DNA of 64,000 nt. Origin: Lyophyllum atratum. Its lineage: Eukaryota; Basidiomycota; Agaricomycetes; Agaricales; Lyophyllaceae. Of this stretch, positions 1 to 10,232 are shown in pieces. The stretch covers positions 3,038,001 through 3,102,000 of the forward strand of contig JACGCN010000002.1 in NCBI GenBank assembly GCA_014905825.1. Reading direction: 5' to 3'. The notes under the pieces are model-generated. The model saw nothing but the letters and a program-made list of their open reading frames with translations, searched no databases and was not told the DNA's origin. Within the stretch, counting starts at the first letter, position 1; every line of letters begins with the position of its first letter. The position numbers and the translations under genes were made by a program.

Positions 1-158
1 GGTCGCCGCGTGAGACGATGAGCAGGGGACGGAGTTGCCCGTGCGGAGTTCCAACTCCGTCTGTGTATAACTCTGCATCTTAAACCTTATTTTTTCCTCA
101 CATCAACGAGAGCGGACGAAGACATCCAACACTTTTACAGCCAATTCATAATATAAAA

Positions 159-214
159 GTATGTCTTCTACTCTGTGGCGTTGTCCTAGGATGCTCATCG
201 CACGTTTCCCCTAG
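159..214 (+). other. RPS12: 5'-UTR intron of the eS12 gene
   Basis: A GTATGT donor at 159 and a CCCCTAG acceptor ending at 214 define a 56-nt intron that stops one nucleotide before the start codon at 216. If it were not removed, an upstream ATG at 161 would open a 17-codon reading frame ending at 212-214. Splicing removes that upstream ATG. Ribosomal protein genes of fungi often have introns at or near the start codon. The call rests only on splice-site sequence. Confidence 0.6.
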
Positions 215-215
215 G

Positions 216-708
216 ATGTCCGACGCTGGAGATGACATTGCTATCGACGCACCCGCTGAGGTCGAGGTCGCCGCTGAGGCTCCCAAAGGAAAGCTCTCTG
301 TTGAGGATGCTCTTCAGGTGCGTAGCGCCGCTGCGCCAATCCCACCCAGATCGCTCACGAATAGTACAGCAAGTTTTGAAAAACGCCCTCGTTCACGATG
401 GTCTCGCCCGCGGTCTCCGCGAGTGCGCCAAGGCCCTGGACAAGCGCCAGGCCCATCTGTGCGTCCTCGTTGAGACCTGCACGGAGGCCGAGTACATCAA
501 GCTCATTGAGGCGCTCTGCGCTGAGCACAAGATCAACCTGATCAAGGTCGGTGACGCCAAGGTCCTCGGTACCTGGGCTGGTCTCTGCAAGATCGATCGT
601 GAGGGCAACCCCAGAAAGATCGTTGGATGCAGCTGTGTCGTTGTTAAGGAGTATGGTGTCGAGAGCGAGGGTCTCCATGTCCTCCTCGACTACTTCAAGA
701 ACCGTTAA
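216..708 (+). CDS. RPS12: 40S ribosomal protein S12 (eS12)
   Basis: Small-subunit ribosomal protein of the cytosolic ribosome, at the beak of the 40S head. There are two coding exons, 216-317 and 370-708, with a phase-0 intron of 52 nt (GTGCGT...TACAG). The joined protein is 146 aa, close to the usual length for fungal eS12. The exon junction reads [10 protein letters not shown], matching the family's ALQEVLKTAL. The core shows [49 protein letters not shown] and VVVKEYG, all hallmarks of eS12. The N-terminal 30 residues are acidic and Ala-rich, as in other fungi. The start at 216 follows directly on the proposed UTR intron. The identity is secure. Confidence 0.96.
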
Positions 709-711
709 TCG

Positions 712-771
712 GTGAGTATTTATATTTCGGTTTCTGTGAGAGCCTTCGTGCGCTCTATGATGACAATACAG
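712..771 (+). other. RPS12: probable 3'-UTR intron of the eS12 gene
   Basis: The stop codon at 706-708 is followed after three bases by a strong GTGAGTATT donor at 712. A TGACAATACAG acceptor ends at 771, giving a 60-nt intron of normal size. Because the junction would lie only 3 nt after the stop, it should not trigger nonsense-mediated decay by the usual 50-nt rule. Inferred from splice-site sequence only. Confidence 0.5.
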
Positions 772-1394
772 ACTCCCTCAACTGAGGATTCGTCCTTTGA
801 GGATACAAGTCTATCCGGAATCATTATATTTATGTCTGATTCAAATTTCTTTTGTGATGCTATTCAAGGTCTATGTGCTCGTTTGCTGATACTACTTTGT
901 TCTAGGCTTCTTGTCGTTACTGTCTGCTGTACCTATCTTTCTTATCAGAAACAGAGCTTGTCAGCAGCATTTGCGTCCACCTTGAGCATCCGCAGGTCTG
1001 TAAGGACCCGACATGACGACAGTTTTCTCAGACGATTTCGACTACAGCCAGTCTTTCTCGCCGTAGGGTTAGTTTATATAGATCAGTGTACAGCTCACTC
1101 GGGTGTCAGTCGATGATCATCGTCGAGGTCCAAAACCTGGACTACAAGAATATTGCAAAGCATATTCATTCTGCCCTCGTCATTCGGACACCTCTACAAG
1201 CACTCTCTGGCATCTGTCGTGGCTACCTTTATTAGCCCTTGAAGAAACCTTGTTTGTCTCGTCTACATACCAGTAGACTCGCCGCTCCGAGGAGGCATGC
1301 TCGTCTTGCCGTGGAAACGTTCTGATCCGAGATCTAAGGAAGAGATGACGATCGCAACTTCAAATTGATCTTTCCATATCTTTCCATCTACACC
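772..1394. other. eS12 3' UTR and intergenic region
   Basis: No coding sequence can be supported here. An open frame running through 712-1116 has no recognisable protein and overlaps the probable 3'-UTR intron. The stretch should hold the eS12 3' UTR and the promoter of the phosphoglycerate mutase gene, whose start sits in a favourable CACCATG context at 1395. Confidence 0.6.
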
Positions 1395-3360
1395 ATGCCC
1401 ACACAAGTCAAGAACAAAGTCTGCCTCATGCAAGCACGACTCTACATCCCTTCACCCGCCCAATTCTGACCTTATCGCAGTGTTCACGATGGCTGGGGCG
1501 TCGCAAGGGTGCCAGGACTCGAAGGCAACGCCATCGAAGCCGGGACCACGACGAACATGGACAAGATCGCCGCGGACCACAGCCATCGCCTGCTCAACGC
1601 CCACGGGACGGCGGTGGGCCTCAGCGATGGGCTCATGGGCAACTCTGAAGTCGGGTGCGCACCCCTCCCTGCTCGACTGTTCATACCCTTATCCTTTTCT
1701 ACAGACACCTAAACATCGGCGCAGGCCGCATCGTATGGCAAGATATCGTGCGGATCGACGTGTCGATCAAGAAGAGGCAGTTCCACAAGAACAAGGCGAT
1801 CCTAGACAGCTTCCAGCACGCGAAAGACACCAACGGGCGGTTGCATCTCTTGGGCCTGGTGAGCGACGGCGGTGTCCACTCGCACATCAACCATCTCTTC
1901 GCGCTCCTCGAGACCGCGAAGGAGGTGGGTGTTCCCCACGTGTATGTGCACTTCTTTGGCGACGGCCGCGATACCGCTCCTCGCTCTGCGGCGGGGTATT
2001 GCCAGCAGCTGCTGGACTTTATGAAGAAGGAGAAAGTCGGTGAGCTGGCGACGGTCGTGGGGCGGTACTACGCCATGGACCGTGATAAGCGCTGGGAGCG
2101 GGTTAAGATCGCTGTCGACGGCCTGGTGAAGGGTGAGGGCGAGGATGGAAAAGGCGCTGAGGGCGTCGTTGACGTCATCAAGGCGAACTACGAGAAAGAC
2201 GTCACCGACGAGTTCTTGAAGCCCATCATCGTGAACGGCGATGCTGGTCGTATTAAGGGTATGCTTCGCGTCTCTGGGAATACTTGAGGCTGATTAGTCC
2301 GTATCAGACGGCGATACCCTGTTCCTGTTCAACTACAGGTCAGACCGGATGCGAGAGATTGCTTCCGTCCTTGGACTTCCGGAGAAGCCCATGGAGGTCG
2401 ACGTCCCCAAAAACCTCGTAAGCACACCCCGACGCCTCATATACGCCATCGCTCATCCCACGACTGAATAGCACATCACCACCATGTCGCGCTACAACAT
2501 CGACTTCCCCTTCCCCATCGCCTTCCCGCCCCAGCAAATGACCAACGTCCTCGCCGAATGGCTCTCCAAACAGGGCGTCAAGCAGGCGCATATCGCAGAG
2601 ACGGAGAAGTACGCGCACGTCACGTTCTTCTTCAACGGCGGCGTGGAGAAGCAGTTCGAGAACGAGGAGCGGCACATGATCCCCTCGCCCAAGGTCGCTA
2701 CGTACGACAAGCTCCCGAAGATGAGCGTACACGGCGTAGCGGAGAAAGTCGCAGAAGTGCTCAAACGCGGGGATCAGGATTTCGTCATGTGTAACTTTGC
2801 TCCTCCCGACATGGTACCACCGTCCTTCCTTCCTTCTTACCGCTTCCCTGACTCTGCCCTAGGTCGGTCACACGGGCGTGTACGAAGCTGCTGTTGAAGC
2901 TATCACCCATACTGACGCAGCGGTGGGCACGGTGTACAAAGCCGCGCAGGAGGCGGGGTACATCCTGCTCATCACGGCGGACCACGGGAACGCGGAGCAG
3001 ATGAAAAACCTCGAGACAGGTGCACCGCACACAGCGCACACGACGAACCCCGTGCCGTTCATCATGACGGGCGACCCGAAGAGGTTCCAGTTCGTGATGG
3101 ACGGGGTGAAGGAGGGGGAGGGGGAGGTGGAGGTGGAGGAGGGGGCGTTGTGCGATGTGGCGCCGACGGTGTTGGCGTTGATGGTACGTGGTGTCTTGTT
3201 TGCTTGCTTTCTTTATGGGAGGATGCTTATTAGATTGTTTGGGGTTTAGGGGCTGCCGATTCCTGAGGGTGAGTAGGGTCTTTCTTTGCGTGTTTCTGTG
3301 TTTGATGTCCTTGCTTTTTTTTTAGACATGACTGGTCGATCTCTCTTGAAGACTGAGTAG
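1395..3360 (+). CDS. gpmI: 2,3-bisphosphoglycerate-independent phosphoglycerate mutase
   Basis: Glycolytic and gluconeogenic enzyme interconverting 3- and 2-phosphoglycerate through a phosphoserine intermediate with two metal ions; cytosolic. Eight exons are inferred: 1395-1429, 1481-1654, 1705-2258, 2308-2417, 2472-2813, 2863-3183, 3250-3268 and 3326-3360. Visible motifs are VHDGWGV (metal site), [17 protein letters not shown] with the nucleophilic serine, [23 protein letters not shown], and near the end [11 protein letters not shown] and HTTNPVPFI. The protein ends [17 protein letters not shown], the usual terminus. The first intron, 1430-1480, has GC instead of GT at its 5' end; splicing there restores VCLIVHDGWG in frame. 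The family is shared with plants and bacteria and differs from the yeast cofactor-dependent enzyme. Confidence 0.95.
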
Positions 3361-3688
3361 AATGTAACTGACATAGAAACGAGATATGAATTTAGAGTAT
3401 AGAATTGTTGTATGCAAGTAGTACAGCTCCCGAGATGAATGCAGGTGCACGAATCGTAGACCTGAGCTGTCGGACTGCCATGTTGCGAGAGCCATAACCG
3501 TATGTGATGCGCCATAACAGCGTATCATGAGTTGGTGAGCGGGATTTATTTCGTCGTATTTCATCGAGGTTGGTGTAAATAATTTCCACGCCACGGTCCA
3601 AAAGACCGCAGTCGGCCCTAGCGAAAGGGAAGAGGCAAACGTTTGCTCCTCAAGTATATGTGATAACCGGATGTTGCATTTCCAACAC
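3361..3688. other. intergenic, no gene seen
   Basis: Phosphoglycerate mutase 3' UTR, then spacer up to the first initiator tRNA gene. No open frame with family features is visible on either strand. The 30 bases just before the tRNA (including TATGTGATAACCG) recur upstream of the second tRNA copy. Confidence 0.5.
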
Positions 3689-3781
3689 AGCAGCATGGCG
3701 CAGTTGGAAGCGCGCGGGGCCCATACATACTCCTTGAAAGTTGTCACCCCGAGGTCACTTGATCGAAACAAGTTGCTGCTA
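3689..3781 (+). tRNA. initiator tRNA-Met (CAT), intron-containing, copy 1
   Basis: Exons 3689-3725 and 3746-3781 form a 73-nt mature tRNA. The acceptor stem AGCAGCA pairs with TGCTGCT, with A as discriminator. The anticodon CAT is at nucleotides 34-36, preceded by C at position 33, and the first pair is A1:U72. Both are hallmarks of the eukaryotic initiator. The T loop is ATCGAAA, with A in place of T54, another initiator trait. A 20-nt intron at 3726-3745 sits at the standard place, between positions 37 and 38. A run of seven T at about 3803 could end Pol III transcription. Confidence 0.93.
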
Positions 3782-3802
3782 TGCATTCATACTTGCCGAC
3801 CT

Positions 3803-4065
3803 TTTTTTCTCGTGTCGACTCCGCTTATCTACCTCGCAGCTATCTGTCCGGACACTGGTCATATACCGTCAGAAACATACCGCGTCCGCCGTCGTGAATG
3901 AGTTTTTTTCACTAGGCCTCGAATATGTTACACGATCCACGTGGTGCGTCGCGGAGGAGGAGGAGCTAATAGTGACTAGACTGACAACGTGCCACCCTCG
4001 GTGCTTGGCCCCTTGATGATTCTCTAAGCTTCCCATTTGCGAGTCGCCAGACAGCTGCTGCACTG
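3803..4065 (+). repeat. segmental duplication, copy 1
   Basis: About 190 bp (about 3868-4060) recurs with moderate divergence at about 4682-4915. Shared blocks include TTACACGATCCACGTG, TGATTCTCTAA and CCCATTTGCGAGTC. The first 50 bp (3803-3854, with CTCGTGTCGACTC) also recur in inverted orientation at 4476-4527. With the tRNA copies on either side, this looks like an old duplication of a unit carrying tRNA plus flank, partly rearranged. No coding content is seen. Confidence 0.7.
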
Positions 4066-4148
4066 AAAGTAGCGAAAACGAAGTGAATGAGGAGGCAAGC
4101 TCGCGTTCCTCAAATATATGTGATAACCGAATGTCGCACATCTAACAC

Positions 4149-4246
4149 AGCAGCATGGCGCAGTTGGAAGCGCGCGGGGCCCATACCATGCATCTCTAGA
4201 TCTGATTGCCACCCCGAGGTCACTTGATCGAAACAAGTTGCTGCTA
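4149..4246 (+). tRNA. initiator tRNA-Met (CAT), intron-containing, copy 2
   Basis: Exons 4149-4185 and 4211-4246 are identical in sequence to the exons of the copy at 3689-3781, so both should give the same mature initiator. The intron, 4186-4210, is 25 nt and unrelated in sequence to the 20-nt intron of copy 1, apart from its position between nucleotides 37 and 38. Position 33 is C and the first pair is A1:U72, as expected for an initiator. T runs follow from about 4269. Confidence 0.93.
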
Positions 4247-4475
4247 TACCATTCCGTGATCTGGAAACTGTTTTCCATTTTTTATTTTCTCTTCCGTGAC
4301 TGCTGTGCCGTACCAGGCGTACCGCGTCTATATCTGGATTCTGCAGTTCAGCTGACACTGTTGGGCGATAACAAGACCCGCCATGACCGCCGAGCTCAAT
4401 TGGTCCAGATTTCAGTCAGAGGGAATATGGTGCTCGAGGATCCCACTCATCGCAATGGTGAGTACACGTATTGAA

Positions 4476-4915
4476 AAATGTCCAGACATATACAAGCGAG
4501 GTAGAGAAACAGAGTCGACACGAGAAAAGTAGAGTCGGGTTGGTGCGTTATTAAGGACAAGGGAGGTACTACAGTACCACCAGGTTAAGTAGTGCTACTT
4601 GCTATCAGTATGAAGGCAAACTCGGGACTCTTAGCTTGTCTTGTATGGGTCTCTGATTCCGCCAGCTACTGCATCAGGTCGCGTCAGAACATACCCGGAC
4701 GCGTCGTGGACGAGTTTTTCCTCAAGCCTTGAACGCGTTACACGATCCACGTGATATGTCGCGTCAGGTCGCGTTCAAACGTCACCCGTCGCGCAGGAGG
4801 AGCTGATACTAATAGTAACTAGAAGGACGGCGCCTTGCCATCCTCGGCGTTCGGCCGCTGAATGATTCTCTAAAACTCCCATTTGCGAGTCACCCCACAG
4901 CTGTTGCACACCATA
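4476..4915 (+). repeat. segmental duplication, copy 2
   Basis: Partner of 3803-4065. The block 4682-4915 matches 3868-4060 in the same orientation, and 4476-4527 matches 3803-3854 in inverted orientation. The region lies downstream of the second initiator tRNA as copy 1 lies downstream of the first. Confidence 0.65.
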
Positions 4916-5603
4916 ATGTACCCTGACACATAACACCGAACACCATACTCGCACCAGCCCCAATCGCATCACATCACAAGCACCAGATCGAACTACACAT
5001 GAACCGCGTCCCACCTCAATGACGATAGACGATATCCTAGCCCAGTGACACCCCCAAATCTATAATTATAATGCTACGACAAAGTAAAACAAGTAAAAAA
5101 AAGTAACAACACCCGAAGCAGAGTACGAACCTCCCAAGTAGTATGTACCTACAACACTCCAAATTCCACACTCTCCCCCACGCAGTCAGGGCAAGGGAGG
5201 ATAGACTAAACTGATATAAACGTATGCATATGTATGAAAACAAGGCGGGGCGGGCGGGGCGGACAGGGATGTGGGATGGGGATAGGATGTGTTTCCTGGA
5301 TCCTGGGTCCTAATATGATAGTAGTAGTAATAGTATAGTGGTAGTAGCAACATATCATAAAAGCACAATAGACAACAAACAGGGGGCATGATCGAGAGCC
5401 CGCGATAAGAGGGGGGGGGGGGGAAAGACATAACAGGGGCGGGGGCATGACGAACGGCGAATGACGAGCAGCATGGCATAATCACAGTAGTCGTGCACGG
5501 CAGCTGCCGCAGTATGAAAAGCATCGGAAAGAGGTGTCGCAGTGGAGAAGTCTTGAGACGCAAAAAGATATGGTCACAGCATGTAGCGTGCCATCCCCAA
5601 TGC
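4916..5603. other. intergenic, low-complexity
   Basis: No gene can be supported. The stretch contains A/T-rich and purine-rich runs, including an uninterrupted G tract of about 13 at about 5409-5421 and GGGCGGGGCGGGCGGGGC-like sequence near 5245. It probably holds the 3' UTR of the minus-strand hydrolase that ends at 5604. Confidence 0.45.
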
Positions 5604-7162
5604 TCATTTCTTCTTCTTCATCTGGAAGAACTCAAGCATAGCCTGGCTAACCGCCTCATGGTGGCTAATCGTAAGATCATGCCCAGCGCCCTCGAACGTG
5701 ATCAGCCGTGAGCGCTCTCGGGTCGCGGGCGGGAGGAGCGTGAGTATCAGGGGGCCGTAGCGCGGGTTCACCGTATTGTCTTTCGTGCCCTGGGAGGAAT
5801 GTGAGTGCTTTCGCTGGAAATGCTGGTAGAGGAGCATGTACGTACGTGGATTACTAGCACAGCTCGATCCCTGAATCCTTCCGACGAAAAAGAGGGCGCT
5901 TGACCCCGGATGGGGCCGTCGCGCATCGATGAAGACAGCGCTGCATTGTACCCTGTCAGGTGCGCAGACTGCAGTCGTACAATCTACCACAATGTGGTTT
6001 CAATGCGTGCTAAGATTAGGGATCCGATGAAGACGCACCTCCGTGACTACATTTTCCTTTTTGTCTGCCGGGGCCGCTGAGGCCGTTAGTGCGGCGGACG
6101 GGGTAACGGAGGTGGTGTTTTTCATGATCAGGCGTTGGAGGTATTTCTGGAACGTGAGGACGGGCATCAATGATCTGAACGTCCCGAGGCGAAACAAAAT
6201 GGATGAGGGCTTACCCGGACCGGGACACTGGAGGTTGCAGTCTGAACAAGCGGCGATGACATGAATTTCGCAGTACGTGATATGTCGCTGGCCTGAGCGT
6301 ACGGGGGTTGAGTAAACAAGGCCGGCTCAGAAAGTTCGCCGCAAGGGACTTACCTCCATGAGACCGGCGCATGCGATCAGGACAACCTTATCGTCGACGA
6401 GGTGCGGGAATTGTGCCGTGAACGCCGTGGCAATGCCTCCACCCTAACACAGCCAATCAGCAAACCTAATCAAAGCGCCGTGGGCGCGCTGCAGGATCAC
6501 GGACCATGGACACGCCCGCGATTATCGCTTTTTCCCACCGGAGATGTTGCATGAGCAGTGCGAGCTGTATTGTGTATAGGTTGGCGTCGTACGTCGTTTG
6601 GGGAGCGTCGGAGTAGCCTCTTCCGTATAAGTCTATGTGGTTGGTAGTGCGACGCAGATCAGCACGCGTTGAGGTTTAGATGAGTGGATGAAGCAGTGCG
6701 TACCATAGACCAGCACGCGATACCCGCGCGATGCAAGCGTCGGAGCAACATCCTCCCATATCATAGCGGGTATCGAGAGCCCATGTATCAGCACCACCTA
6801 AGTTCGTCGGGTCATCGGTTAGTCTACGATCGTGGTTTCGATGTCGTAGGATGCACCTTCTGCCCTTTCTCAGGCCCCATAAGCCAGTACCGCACCTATA
6901 GAGTCGCTCAGACATCGGAATGGAAGATGGCATCGATGGAACGTACGCGACCAAAGGGAAGCGAGACATAGTCTCCGCCGGGGTAGAAGTTCTCTGGATA
7001 TATCGACCAGGACTTGGCATCAGGTGGCAGGCTTGCGAGGGACTTGTGGAGGTAGACGGCCTCGGGAGGATTGGGGAAGGCGGCGAGAAGGTAGGTGGTG
7101 ATGAGGAGTGGTGGGATGATGAGCAGGGACAGCGTCAAGCACTGGAACGGATTCGACACCAT
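5604..7162 (-). CDS. alpha/beta-hydrolase with N-terminal membrane anchor
   Basis: Hydrolase of the alpha/beta fold; substrate unknown. The start at 7160-7162 gives MVSNPFQCL followed at once by a hydrophobic stretch (LTLSLLIIPPLLITTYLLAAF), a likely membrane anchor. Downstream exons read VLIHGLSIP (oxyanion/HG motif), RVLVYG, DLYGRGYSDAP, and AIIAGVSMGGGIA, where the serine of GVSMGG is the expected nucleophile. The C-terminal exon has ITFEGAGHDLTISHH, with the catalytic His, and ends in a run of lysines at 5604. Several short introns separate these pieces (one donor follows the block near 6705), and exon borders were not all fixed. The fold is clear; the reaction is not. Confidence 0.82.
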
Positions 7163-7541
7163 CGTCGTGGTCGTGTCGCAATTAACAGATCGCAGACACG
7201 AGGCTTTGTTTAATTTCCGGCCACGTGCGTTTGCTTGGTGGTAGAGCTCGTGACAAACAACGCGTCGCGCACATGCTTGTCCAGGAAGACGAGATATTTG
7301 AAACATGCATGCTCGCCCTCCCTTGATGGAACGGGTATTGCGCCAGCAACAGGTACCCCACCCGTCAAAGATAAACTGGCTTTGGCGTGAAAACGAGCCC
7401 AACATCCCTACAGATAGAACCTGATTTCACTCCCCGCGCCTAAGAAATTCACATTAGGCTTTCTAAGGGCGATAGTAAGGTAGATATTAATGTCAAGAAT
7501 CATATAGTAAAGACTACCGAGCGCGAAGGTACAAGATGTTT
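7163..7541. other. intergenic spacer
   Basis: Divergent space between the 5' end of the hydrolase gene and the 3' end of the 459-aa gene. An open frame continues upstream of the hydrolase start to 7405, but its residues resemble no protein and the hydrophobic anchor fits the start at 7162. Nothing else is seen. Confidence 0.45.
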
Positions 7542-8977
7542 TCAATATGCAACATTTTCCTCATCGTCATCCATCTCCTCGTCATCGTCCGAATCCTCTG
7601 CATACGGGTCTCCAACGGTGTCCGAATTCGAAGATGCATCGTCATCTTCGTCCCCCCCGTCGTACCATCCGCCACCCCACCTACCCGCATTTGCACGCTC
7701 ATAGGATGCCTCGTTTATCCCCCAGTAAATGTCCTTCCAACTCGCGACACTCCTGCTCCAAATGATATTCGTTTTCCCCGGAGGCTTCGTCCCAACAAAC
7801 TCAAAGTTACCCATCCAGCGCATCTGCCCCCGCAGCTTACAATCCCCAAGAAACGTGATACTCGCCGTATTCTCCTCACCATAAGTCATCTCCCCCTCGC
7901 CTTCCTCCTGCCCCCGCCATTGGAAATGCACCGTATCTCCAATGTGGGTGGGCAGGGTACCGTAAGACCTCATAACTCCTGAGACGATGCCAAAGTGGAA
8001 CCATACCCAGAGGTGGGAGCGCCCAGGCGAGAAGGACATCTTGAGCTTCATTGTCTGAGTAGACGATTCCCATTGATCGCGCAGGTACGGCGCTATGACC
8101 TTGTATTCGCCCAGGTGGTCGACGGTGTCAGATAGGCGCTTCTGTGAGGTAATACGTTCTGAGCCTATGGTCACTAGTTCCTTGTAAGTCTACTTACCCT
8201 GTAATCGGCCTTGCCTTTGCCCCTACCCTTGGCCGCTTGTGCCTTAGCAGCTTCAGCTTTATTTATGGCGTCCAGTTCCTTCACAGCCGCTCGCTTGAAC
8301 GCCGGAGTCTTCTTGTCGAACACGAGCCTTTCCAAAATGACCCGGAGCTGCGCTTCCGTCAGTGCAGCGATGCCTTTCCGCAACTCCGCGTCTGAAATCT
8401 TCTTCGCCTTCGTTCCAGAAGGACCTTCGCTATCGCTGTCCGGGATGGTACCTCGACTGACGACGACACCGATATCCGCAAATTCTTTCAGAATCGCGTC
8501 GCTCTCCCCCCTCTTCTTGTTTTGTTCCTCCTGCCTAGCTTTCTCCTGACGCGCCCGCTCTTCCTTGAACTTCTGTGCCGCGATCTCATTCGCCACCTTG
8601 TACTCTTCCTTCAATTCCGCTTCCAGCGCCAGAATGTGTGGTGGAACCTCTAGCGTCCGTGTCGTAGGATTAAACGCTGCGAGAAGATGTTTCTTCGCCG
8701 CAGGCCGCGTTTTGTACTCATTGAGACCGTAGTGCCAGCACTGAGCCTGGTAGAAGTGCCCCGGGGAGTCCTTATGGGGTGCGGGTTGGCGGACTGCGAC
8801 CTTGCCTGCTTTGGTAAGAAGCGGGCCAGAGGGCGGAGTGTAGGTAAGGAGGTCGTACAGGGCGTAAGAACTGGCGCGTGGGTGACGATGGCGGTCGATT
8901 TCGACGTAGAATTCGCTGCCTGAGTAGTAGAAGCCACTGCGGGAGACAGGAGGGGCGTAGCTGGAGCTGTGAGACAT
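7542..8977 (-). CDS. uncharacterised 459-aa protein
   Basis: Two exons, 8977-8198 and 8141-7542, joined by a 56-nt phase-0 intron (GTAAGT...TCACAG), give 459 aa. I do not recognise the family. The N-terminus (residues 1-110) is rich in aromatic residues and His (GFYYSGSEFYVEIDRHRH; YQAQCWHYGLNEY). Residues about 130-175 form a charged helix (KEERARQEKARQEEQNKKR) likely to be a coiled coil. Residues about 185-260 are Ala/Lys-rich. The second exon holds Trp-rich, beta-like sequence (HLWVWFHFG, MRWMGNFEFVG), and the last 40 residues are very acidic (DSDDDEEMDDDEE). No signal peptide or membrane segment is seen. A decayed copy of its N-terminus lies about 350 bp upstream. Confidence 0.75.
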
Positions 8978-9321
8978 TGCAATTGCAATGGGAGAAGGGA
9001 AGAGAAAAGGGGCTGGTTGTTCCTGAATCGTCTCATTTAAATTAGCGCGCCTGGTAACGTGATCGCGTCGATTATTCTCCCCCTCTTCCCCCGTCCTGCC
9101 TTTCCCCAGCGTCTACTCGACCTGTTTGACCTCCTCATACTGCTCCCATTGCTCGTGGACCTTCGCCTGCGCAATATTGCTTCAACTCCCATTCTACGCG
9201 AGGATGCACGATGGCACCGCCAAGCCGTCTTAGCATCCAACGTAGTGTTTCTCGGCCGCCAGCCGCTGCTTGAGTGTTAGACTTGTGTTAGACACCGCGC
9301 CTAGTGAAGTTTCGGAAACTA

Positions 9322-9510
9322 GTCCTTGTACGGTGGAGGTTGCCGTTCGGCGACCTGTCTGCCTTGGCGAGGCGGTCACCGCTCTGTATACGTCAGAAGG
9401 GTGTGAAGCGCGGCGGGGTCGGAACGCTTGTGGTGATGGTGTTCAACGTCCTCATGAAAGGAGTGGCCATCGTAGTAAAAGCCATCGCGAGAGGTGTTCG
9501 GGGCGTAATC
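9322..9510 (-). pseudogene. decayed N-terminal duplicate of the 459-aa gene
   Basis: On the minus strand the frame reads YAPNTSRDGFYYDGHSF then ALHTLLTYTER, then TGA. This aligns with YAPPVSRSGFYYSGSEF and ALYDLLTYTPP of the neighbouring gene. Past the stop, other frames continue the match (LAKAD then ERQPPPYKD, against LTKAGKVAVRQPAPHKD), so at least one frameshift and two stops interrupt it. Only about 65 residues of the parent are present, and no second exon is found. It is a tandem partial duplication that has lost coding capacity. Confidence 0.8.
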
Positions 9511-9769
9511 GTCGCTCGTGAAAGAGAGAAGAAAGGAAGTTTGAAGTTGAATTCTGTTCCTAGATTTCGCCAAGCCACTCATTTAGGTGGCGTCAGGGAC
9601 CGTGACCCTATTCCATCGCCATGTCATCAAAACCGCCCACGCCAACCTTGCTGCGCCACCCTCACGAAAGTCCATGACCGTTCGCTGAAGGGGTTTCCAG
9701 GACGCAGTGACTACGCCTCTCCCCTAAGCTGTTGTTAGCTATAATGCAACGATATCTGTTGAATGTCAA

Positions 9770-9857
9770 CCGACCTTAGCTCAGTTGGAAGAGCGCAAGA
9801 CTGTAATGGATACCCCACCTCATCTTGATGTCGCCTGTTCGAACCAGGCAGGTCGGA
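9770..9857 (+). tRNA. tRNA-Tyr (GTA), intron-containing, copy 1
   Basis: Exons 9770-9806 and 9822-9857. The acceptor CCGACCT pairs with AGGTCGG, with discriminator A. The D arm has AGCTCAGTTGGAAGAGC, the anticodon GTA is at nucleotides 34-36, and the T arm is GCCTG-TTCGAAC-CAGGC. A 15-nt intron, 9807-9821, lies after position 37. Tyr tRNA genes are intron-containing in nearly all eukaryotes. Confidence 0.93.
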
Positions 9858-10070
9858 TGTGGAATATTGTGCGAGCAACTTTTTTTGGCAGTGTTTCCAA
9901 TCTTATGCGGCGAGCAACCGTCCTAATCATGGCCTCGGTAATTCCGTGGACCGTGATACATCATACAAGCATCCTCACCTAGAGGCCACGGTGGATCGAT
10001 GCCCTCATCCGCAAAGCCGCATCAAGAAGGGTCGTATCGTCAGGAAGTCTTGTTCGTAGTCGAACATCGA

Positions 10071-10153
10071 CCGACCTTAGCTCAGTTGGGAGAGCGCAAG
10101 ACTGTAACGGATATCTCATCTTGATGTCGCCTGTTCGATCCAGGCAGGTCGGA
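10071..10153 (+). tRNA. tRNA-Tyr (GTA), intron-containing, copy 2
   Basis: Exons 10071-10107 and 10118-10153 match the first Tyr copy except for two changes (GGGA for GGAA in the D loop and TTCGATC for TTCGAAC in the T loop). The intron at 10108-10117 is only 10 nt, against 15 nt in copy 1. The two genes are about 300 bp apart in the same orientation. Confidence 0.92.
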
Positions 10154-10232
10154 ATCCACTGTCCTGTAGGTTATCCTTTTATCGTTCTCTCGCGCAGCGC
10201 GCTGCAAGGAACTTTGCAGATTCTCAGCGTTC

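Noticed and set aside
712..1116. 134-codon plus-strand frame after eS12
   Set aside because: Overlaps a strong GTGAGT donor and probable UTR intron; no family features.
5400..5425. Poly-G run as a regulatory element
   Set aside because: Simple homopolymer, probably slippage; no supporting context.
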